A stretch of DNA of 19,514 nucleotides, taken from positions 1,502-21,015 of the forward strand of contig DLMX01000086.1 of NCBI GenBank assembly GCA_002479405.1, read 5' to 3'. The notes under the pieces were generated by a model. It was not told the DNA's origin. It was given only the letters and a program-made list of their open reading frames with translations, and searched no databases. The first letter of the stretch is position 1; the number at the start of each line of letters is the position of its first letter. Position numbers and translations under genes: made by a program. Below, piece by piece: positions 15,391 through 19,514 of the stretch. This DNA is from Methylophilaceae bacterium UBA7525 (GTDB taxonomy: Bacteria > Pseudomonadota > Gammaproteobacteria > Burkholderiales > Methylophilaceae).

Positions 15391-15405
15391 ACTCGACTTC
15401 CGAGT
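15391..15405. other. Short inverted repeat in the leader of the glycine-zipper gene
   Basis: ACTCG (15391-15395) and CGAGT (15401-15405) flank a 5-nt loop about 30 nt upstream of the start codon. It could form a hairpin in the leader RNA or be an operator. The arms are short and chance is possible. Confidence 0.25.
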
Positions 15406-15490
15406 CCATGCACAGGAGTTTGCAATAAACGGGCCAGATGAATTAAACCAAATCAAATCAAATTGTTATAAATTTTTTGTCTGCAGTGGG

Positions 15491-15535
15491 CGGTAAAACA
15501 CCACGCCATTCGTCGGGTTTTGGCGACGGATGGCG
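15491..15535 (-). terminator. Hairpin, probable terminator of the MliC-like gene
   Basis: Arms at 15504-15515 and 15524-15535 are 12 bp long with a single mismatch and an 8-nt loop. It begins 13 bases past the MliC-like stop on the minus strand. Four T follow after about five bases (TGGTGTTTTAC), which is a weak but plausible terminator tail. Confidence 0.5.
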
Positions 15536-15548
15536 CTGCATATGGGGT

Positions 15549-15911
15549 TTATCGGGTCGTGCCGACCGCCTTGCAGGCGCTGTAATTGATGTTTGGTCCG
15601 TCGCTCAGGCTGGCTTCCCCGGCACCGGTTTCGAGTACGGCAACGCCGTTGGTGTAGCGGCTACTGCCTTCGCCGGCAGCTTCCAGTCTGATTTCGCGAT
15701 CCGGGTAGATGAGCCAGACGGCGTTTTCCTTGGTCAACGTCCTGACGAAGAAACGCTTGTTGCCTTCGCACAAATATTCCGTGGCGTTGGCTGGTTTGTA
15801 GGCTTCTGGCGCCTTTTCCTCACTGAACGGGTTGTATTTGTCGACACTGCTGCAGGCACTAAGTGCGAGTAACAGAGGGATAAGCGAACTGGTTCGTAAC
15901 AACAGAGACAT
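15549..15911 (-). CDS. MliC-like lipoprotein (lysozyme inhibitor family)
   Basis: The 120-residue protein has a lipoprotein signal ending L-S-A-C (Cys20) and then a domain resembling MliC/PliC, inhibitors of C-type lysozyme in the periplasm and outer membrane. Family features are 'YLCEGNKRF', 'EGSSRYTNG' and the final 'INYSACKA', with Cys48 and Cys113 positioned to form the usual disulfide. The start ATG 15911 has a weak GGACA upstream. The lipid anchor would place it on the periplasmic side of the outer membrane. Divergence from MliC is noticeable outside the motifs, so inhibitory activity is not certain. It is divergent from the ABC transporter gene across about 100 nt. Confidence 0.75.
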   Translation of the reverse strand: MSLLLRTSSLIPLLLALSACSSVDKYNPFSEEKAPEAYKPANATEYLCEGNKRFFVRTLTKENAVWLIYPDREIRLEAAGEGSSRYTNGVAVLETGAGEASLSDGPNINYSACKAVGTTR

Positions 15912-16015
15912 GACGTGTCCACAAGATTTGCAAGCTGCTATGTTGCCAAACTAAAGCCTCGGGCTCAACCTTCTGCGGTAAATAAAGCTGTGGGATATTC
16001 GCAGGAAACCGCCGC

Positions 16016-17887
16016 TTGAGCGAAAATAGGCCATTCATCAACATCACGAAGCCGTTTATGTACCGTTGGTTTGAAAAACTGCTTTACCCCTTTCCGGAAA
16101 CGACGCTGAAAGCGCCGCCCGGCAGCTTCTGGGCATTCGTCTGGGCTGGCACACAGGGCTTGCGCGTACATCTTGCGCTGATGACGCTGCTGACAGCCGG
16201 GATAGGTGCGTTCGAGGCGCTGCTGTTTGCCATGATGGGCAAGGTCGTGGACTGGCTGACGGAGATTCCTCCGGCCCTGCTGTGGGAGCAGGAGGGTCAT
16301 AAACTGCTGCTGCTGGCCACCATACTGCTGCTGAGCCCCATCCTCATCGGTTTGCAGAGTTTCATCAAGCACCAAGGCCTGGCCGGCAATTTCCCCATGC
16401 GCCTGCGCTGGAATTTCCACCGGTTGATGCTGGGACAGAGCATGAGTTTCTATCAGGACGAGTTCGCCGGCCGTGTCGCCGCCAAGGTCATGCAGACAGC
16501 ACTGGCAGTGCGCGATATGTGGTTCATCCTGGCCGACATTCTCGTATTCGTCAGCATCTACTTCATCACGCTAGTGCTGATCGTCGGCAGTTTCCATTTG
16601 TGGATGATTCTGCCGTTCCTGTGCTGGCTGGCCTTGTACATCACCTCGCTCAGCTATTTCGTGCCGCGCCTCGGTCGCGTGTCGCAGTCGCAGGCCGATG
16701 CGCGTTCGTTGATGACCGGCCGCATCACCGATGCCTATACCAATATCGCTACAGTCAAACTGTTCTCGCACGCGGGGCGTGAGGCCGGTTATGCCAAATC
16801 AGCCATGCAGGAATTCCTGCAGGTGGTACACCGGCAGATGCGGCTGGTGACGGCGGTCGAAGTCGTCAACCACATTCTCAGCATGCTGCTCATTATCAGC
16901 AGTTGCGGCATCGGGCTCTGGCTCTGGACCAAAGGCGATATCGGCGTCGGCGGCATCGCGGCGGTGACGGCGATGGCGCTTCGTTTAAACGGTATCTCGC
17001 ATTGGGTCATGTGGGAAATGACTTCGCTGTTCGAGCAGGTCGGTACAGTGCAGGACGGCGTCAATACGCTGTCGCTGCCGCACAAGGTGGTGGACGCGCC
17101 GGATGCGCCGGACCTGCAGGTCGAACGTGGCGAAGTGCGATTTGAATCGGTGGATTTCTCCTATGGGGGCAAGCGCAAGATACTGGACGGGTTCAACCTG
17201 CATATCCGGCCGGGAGAGAAGGTCGGGCTGGTCGGGCGTTCGGGTGCCGGCAAGTCGACCATCGTCAATCTGCTGCTGCGCTTCTTCGATGTCGAGGGTG
17301 GTCGAATCACGATCGACGGCACCGATATCTCAAAGATCACGCAGAATAGTCTGCGCGCCAATATCGGCATGGTGACGCAGGACACCTCGCTGCTGCATCG
17401 CTCGGTGCGCGAGAATATCCTATACGGCCGGCCGGATGCGAGCGAGGCGGAAATGCTGCAGGCGGCGAAGCGGGCCGAGGCTGATGCGTTCATCCAGTTG
17501 CTGAGCGACCCCAAGGGCCGCAAGGGTTATGACGCGCATGTCGGTGAGCGCGGCGTCAAATTGTCGGGTGGTCAAAGACAGCGTATCGCCATCGCACGTG
17601 TCATGTTGAAGGATGCACCCATCCTCTTGCTGGATGAGGCGACCAGCGCGCTGGATTCCGAAGTGGAAGCCGCCATACAAAGCAGTCTTTATCGCCTGAT
17701 GGAAGGCAAGACCGTGGTGGCGATTGCCCATCGGCTTTCCACCATTGCCGCCATGGATCGGTTGATCGTGCTGGATGAAGGCCGCATCGTGGAAGAGGGC
17801 GACCACCGGACCTTGCTGAAAAACGGTGGTCTTTATGCCGCATTGTGGGCACATCAAAGCGGGGGCTTCCTCGGCGAAGACCTGTGA
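16016..17887 (+). CDS. MsbA-like ABC half-transporter (permease-ATPase fusion)
   Basis: The 623-residue protein fuses a six-helix transmembrane domain (about residues 40-330) to a C-terminal ATPase. Walker A is GRSGAGKST at 407-415, the signature LSGGQ is at 516-520, Walker B ILLLDEA is at 536-542, and the H-loop histidine is His572. It would work as a homodimeric exporter in the inner membrane. The substrate is unknown; lipids, drugs or peptides are all possible for this class. The TTG at 16016 has AGGAAA 7 nt upstream. The ATG at 16058 (MYRWFEKLLYPF) has no Shine-Dalgarno, although homologues often begin about there. I chose the TTG on the ribosome-binding site; 609 residues is the alternative. 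The gene is transcribed alone. Confidence 0.88.
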   Translation: MSENRPFINITKPFMYRWFEKLLYPFPETTLKAPPGSFWAFVWAGTQGLRVHLALMTLLTAGIGAFEALLFAMMGKVVDWLTEIPPALLWEQEGHKLLLLATILLLSPILIGLQSFIKHQGLAGNFPMRLRWNFHRLMLGQSMSFYQDEFAGRVAAKVMQTALAVRDMWFILADILVFVSIYFITLVLIVGSFHLWMILPFLCWLALYITSLSYFVPRLGRVSQSQADARSLMTGRITDAYTNIATVKLFSHAGREAGYAKSAMQEFLQVVHRQMRLVTAVEVVNHILSMLLIISSCGIGLWLWTKGDIGVGGIAAVTAMALRLNGISHWVMWEMTSLFEQVGTVQDGVNTLSLPHKVVDAPDAPDLQVERGEVRFESVDFSYGGKRKILDGFNLHIRPGEKVGLVGRSGAGKSTIVNLLLRFFDVEGGRITIDGTDISKITQNSLRANIGMVTQDTSLLHRSVRENILYGRPDASEAEMLQAAKRAEADAFIQLLSDPKGRKGYDAHVGERGVKLSGGQRQRIAIARVMLKDAPILLLDEATSALDSEVEAAIQSSLYRLMEGKTVVAIAHRLSTIAAMDRLIVLDEGRIVEEGDHRTLLKNGGLYAALWAHQSGGFLGEDL

Positions 17888-17940
17888 TTCCGAAGGGGTG
17901 TCCTTGATTGCTCACTTTCACAGTTTGGCATGCTTTACAA

Positions 17941-17954
17941 CGCCATTTTTGGCG
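17941..17954. other. Small inverted repeat downstream of the ABC gene
   Basis: CGCCA and TGGCG flank TTTT, 54 nt past the ABC transporter stop. No T-run follows on the plus strand (AAAAAT follows instead), so it is a doubtful terminator. No better terminator was seen for the ABC gene. Confidence 0.3.
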
Positions 17955-17991
17955 AAAAATCAGGCTTTCAGTGCTAAATGTCGGAAAATAA

Positions 17992-18004
17992 ACAGGAATC
18001 CTGT
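17992..18004. promoter_or_regulatory. 13-bp near-palindrome upstream of the csp promoter
   Basis: ACAGGA and TCCTGT flank a single A, 12 bases upstream of the -35 element of the cold-shock gene. It could be a regulator site at the upstream edge of the promoter. Confidence 0.35.
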
Positions 18005-18015
18005 AAAAATAAATG

Positions 18016-18044
18016 TTGACGGCTGTCAAGCATGTCAGTATAAC
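18016..18044 (+). promoter_or_regulatory. Sigma-70 promoter of the cold-shock gene
   Basis: TTGACG (18016-18021) and TATAAC (18039-18044) are separated by exactly 17 bp, a near-consensus promoter. The implied start near 18051 gives a leader of about 95 nt, in line with the long structured leaders of cspA-type mRNAs. TTGAC-GGCT-GTCAA (18016-18029) also makes an inverted repeat over the -35. Confidence 0.78.
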
Positions 18045-18147
18045 GCTCACTAGGCGTTTGGTTTTCGATTTTCTGCTGGTAACACCGACGGGTTCTTGAA
18101 CAAGCAAACTTTTAGGGTGCCTCCCAATTTTTAGTAAGGAAGTACAA

Positions 18148-18351
18148 ATGGCAACAGGTAGCGTAAAGTGGTTCAATGACTCCAAAGGTTTTGGTTTTAT
18201 TACCCCAGATGACGGTGGCGATGATCTTTTCGCACACTTCTCAGCAATTGTAGACACTGGCTACAAGAGCTTGAAGGAAAACGAACGTGTAAGTTTCGAT
18301 GTGACTGACGGCCCCAAGGGCAAACAAGCATCCAACATACAAAAGGTTTAA
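18148..18351 (+). CDS. CspA-family cold-shock protein
   Basis: The 67-residue protein is a single OB-fold cold-shock domain that binds single-stranded RNA and DNA and melts secondary structure as an RNA chaperone. RNP1 is KGFGFI at 13-18 and RNP2 is DLFAHF at 26-31; the opening MATGSVKWFND is typical. TAAGGAAGT precedes the ATG at good distance. It has its own strong promoter and a long leader that may fold differently with temperature, as in E. coli cspA. Which csp paralogue it represents cannot be told from one copy. Confidence 0.95.
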   Translation: MATGSVKWFNDSKGFGFITPDDGGDDLFAHFSAIVDTGYKSLKENERVSFDVTDGPKGKQASNIQKV

Positions 18352-18372
18352 TCCTCACAGGATTGATTTTTT
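18350..18372 (+). terminator. First of two tandem terminators after csp
   Basis: AATCCT (18350-18355) and AGGATT (18359-18364) form a 6-bp stem with a 3-nt loop that overlaps the stop codon. GA and then six T follow. The short stem suggests partial termination. Confidence 0.6.
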
Positions 18373-18397
18373 AGTATCGAGTTACACAAAATTCGTT

Positions 18398-18438
18398 AAA
18401 ACGGCCTGTGGGGTAAAATCCACAGGCCGTTTTTATTT
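18398..18438 (+). terminator. Second, stronger terminator after csp
   Basis: ACGGCCTGTG (18401-18410) and CACAGGCCGT (18421-18430) are perfectly complementary. The stem can be extended by A-T pairs at its base and G-C at the top, and TTTTTATTT follows. The tail abuts the next gene's region. Confidence 0.88.
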
Positions 18439-18459
18439 GTGCATCTCCCGGGAACAGAC

Positions 18460-18723
18460 ATGCGTGACAAATCAACAGAGATCGGAGCCTTGAAATCAGC
18501 CGTCAATCTGGCGCTGAACGATGACTGGCATGCGGCACACCATATCGCCCAGGACTCAGATCACCTGCTGGCGCACTGGATCCATGCCGTGCTGCATAAA
18601 ATTGAAGGCGACGAGTGGAACAGCCGCTACTGGTACCGGCGCACCGACCGTCAATATGAGGACTATGCCGATCCGCGCGCCGAGCTGCAGGCTATCCTGC
18701 AGCAACTCGATGCTCAGTCGTAA
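18460..18723 (+). CDS. Conserved hypothetical protein, 87 residues
   Basis: I do not recognise a named family, though the pattern 'DWHAAHHIAQ...HWIHAVLHKIEGDEWNSRYWYRR...YEDYADPRAEL' looks like a conserved, soluble, all-helical proteobacterial protein of unknown function. It has no signal peptide or membrane segment and is rich in His, Trp and Tyr. ATG 18460 has GGGAA about 6 nt upstream. A GTG at 18439 is in frame but lies in the terminator tail of csp, so I rejected it. Its last ten bases overlap the 3' end of the convergent deacetylase-like gene. The strong terminator before it means it needs its own promoter, which I could not identify. Confidence 0.7.
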   Translation: MRDKSTEIGALKSAVNLALNDDWHAAHHIAQDSDHLLAHWIHAVLHKIEGDEWNSRYWYRRTDRQYEDYADPRAELQAILQQLDAQS

Positions 18724-19514
18724 CGGCCCCACTCTAGGTGGAAGCCCCGTTCGGCAGCCATTGCGTGCATGCCGCGGATGGCATCTTCCAGATTGTCCAG
18801 ATAGACGAAAGCGGTTTCCTGATGAAAGCCGGTGACCATCACCGGCTTTTTTGCATCCAGCAGCTGCCGGAAGATGTCCAGCAGTTGCTCTGTGCTGGTG
18901 TAATCCATGAGGCTGGCGTTGTTGGGAAACTGCATGAGACCCGGCAGCAGTTGTCGCGGCTGGTCGAAGATGGAGGCGTCGGTATGCAGCTGGCGCAATA
19001 GCTGCACCAAGCCGCTGTCCTTGCGCCATTTGGGGAGCAGCAGGTCGGCGTCCAGGCGTGAACTGTCCCAGATGAAACCGTTTTGTTGCAGTGCGTTCGC
19101 CAGTTTGGGGCCGAGCTGCCAGCCGCCGGCACGGAAATGACGCGGGCGCTCGAATCCCTGTTGTTGCAGCACCTCGTTGCTGCAGGCGACCAAGGCTTCC
19201 AGTTCGGCAGCACTGTAGGCAAATTCGAGGCTGACGGTATAACCGCATTCTTTGCCGGGGCAGGTCTCGTCCGTGTCGGCGAAGGAAGGTGTGGTGCGGT
19301 AGGGGAGCTGACAAGACTGTAATAATGTTTTCCAACCGTGCAGATGTAAACCAACGGTGTCGATCGGCAGCAGGGTTGAGCGAATCAGTGCGGTGATTGC
19401 CTGCGCATCTGCTCCCGGCCGCAGGTAATACACCGGGTTCAGCAGATGCAGCATGGGGATCTGTGGATGCCGCAAGCGGAAGTCTCGCATGGCCTGCAGG
19501 TTTTCTTCGTCAAG
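18714..19514 (-). CDS. Polysaccharide-deacetylase-like protein (5' end beyond window)
   Basis: The frame is open from the right edge to TGA at 18714-18716, giving 266 residues without a fixed start. An ATG at 19490 exists, but eight more in-frame codons (LDEENLQA) lead to the edge, so the gene probably begins outside. The text 'TVGLHLHGWKTLL' and 'RHFRAGGWQLGPKLANALQQ' followed by 'GFIWDSS' resembles NodB-type polysaccharide deacetylase folds, in which a metal-binding HxH-like segment and an F-R-x-G-x-W segment recur. The expected N-terminal catalytic Asp motif is not in the visible part. No signal peptide can be judged. Substrate is unknown. The 3' end overlaps the small hypothetical gene by ten bases on the opposite strand. 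Confidence 0.6.
   Translation of the reverse strand, partial: LDEENLQAMRDFRLRHPQIPMLHLLNPVYYLRPGADAQAITALIRSTLLPIDTVGLHLHGWKTLLQSCQLPYRTTPSFADTDETCPGKECGYTVSLEFAYSAAELEALVACSNEVLQQQGFERPRHFRAGGWQLGPKLANALQQNGFIWDSSRLDADLLLPKWRKDSGLVQLLRQLHTDASIFDQPRQLLPGLMQFPNNASLMDYTSTEQLLDIFRQLLDAKKPVMVTGFHQETAFVYLDNLEDAIRGMHAMAAERGFHLEWGRYD

Noticed and set aside
18439..18459. GTG start for the small hypothetical gene
   Set aside because: It lies in the tail of the csp terminator and has no ribosome-binding site; ATG 18460 has one.

Overview
The window is a GC-rich, densely coded bacterial chromosome segment with no rRNA, tRNA, CRISPR array or insertion sequence that I could see. The gene families fit a Gram-negative proteobacterium: MltA, Aas/LplT, MliC-type and glycine-zipper lipoproteins, a tripartite RND pump with a TolC-like channel, and CspA. 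A stand-alone pqqA gene and a type I sulfide:quinone oxidoreductase resembling the Acidithiobacillus enzyme suggest a methylotrophic, sulfur- or metal-oxidising betaproteobacterium (Nitrosomonadales-like). That placement is inference, not proof.

Layout. 1-351: 3' end of mltA. 348-1136 (-): LigB/YgiD-type extradiol dioxygenase, convergent with mltA and sharing a CTAG that holds both stop codons. 1304-1375 (-): a 23-residue pqqA, followed by a hairpin and a rho-independent terminator, with no other pqq gene in the window. 1534-6261 (-): a phospholipid-repair group of aas, a Tat-signal amidohydrolase and lplT. A three-copy 9-nt CTCTGTG repeat sits between aas and the amidohydrolase. 6499-7230 (+): a 2-oxoglutarate/Fe(II) dioxygenase-like gene.

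7364-15026 (+) is the most interesting part. It is one tightly packed run: an ArsR-family repressor with the cysteine spacing of the persulfide sensors SqrR/BigR, a membrane fusion protein, an RND pump, a two-helix DUF2892 protein, a TolC-like outer-membrane channel and a sulfide:quinone oxidoreductase. An AT-rich palindrome and a TTGACA element precede the repressor, and a 13-bp stem bidirectional terminator follows the last gene. The simplest reading is that sulfide or persulfide relieves repression, SQR oxidises sulfide to sulfane sulfur at the membrane, and the co-expressed pump exports a product or a toxic reactive sulfur or thiol species. The substrate is unknown.

15145-15911 (-): two small lipoproteins, one glycine-zipper and one MliC-like. 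16016-17887 (+): an MsbA-like ABC half-transporter. 18148-18351 (+): a cspA-type gene with a clear sigma-70 promoter, a leader of about 95 nt and two tandem terminators. 18460-18723 (+): a small conserved hypothetical gene. 18714-19514 (-): a polysaccharide-deacetylase-like gene running off the right edge. No gene-free stretch exceeds 300 bases.
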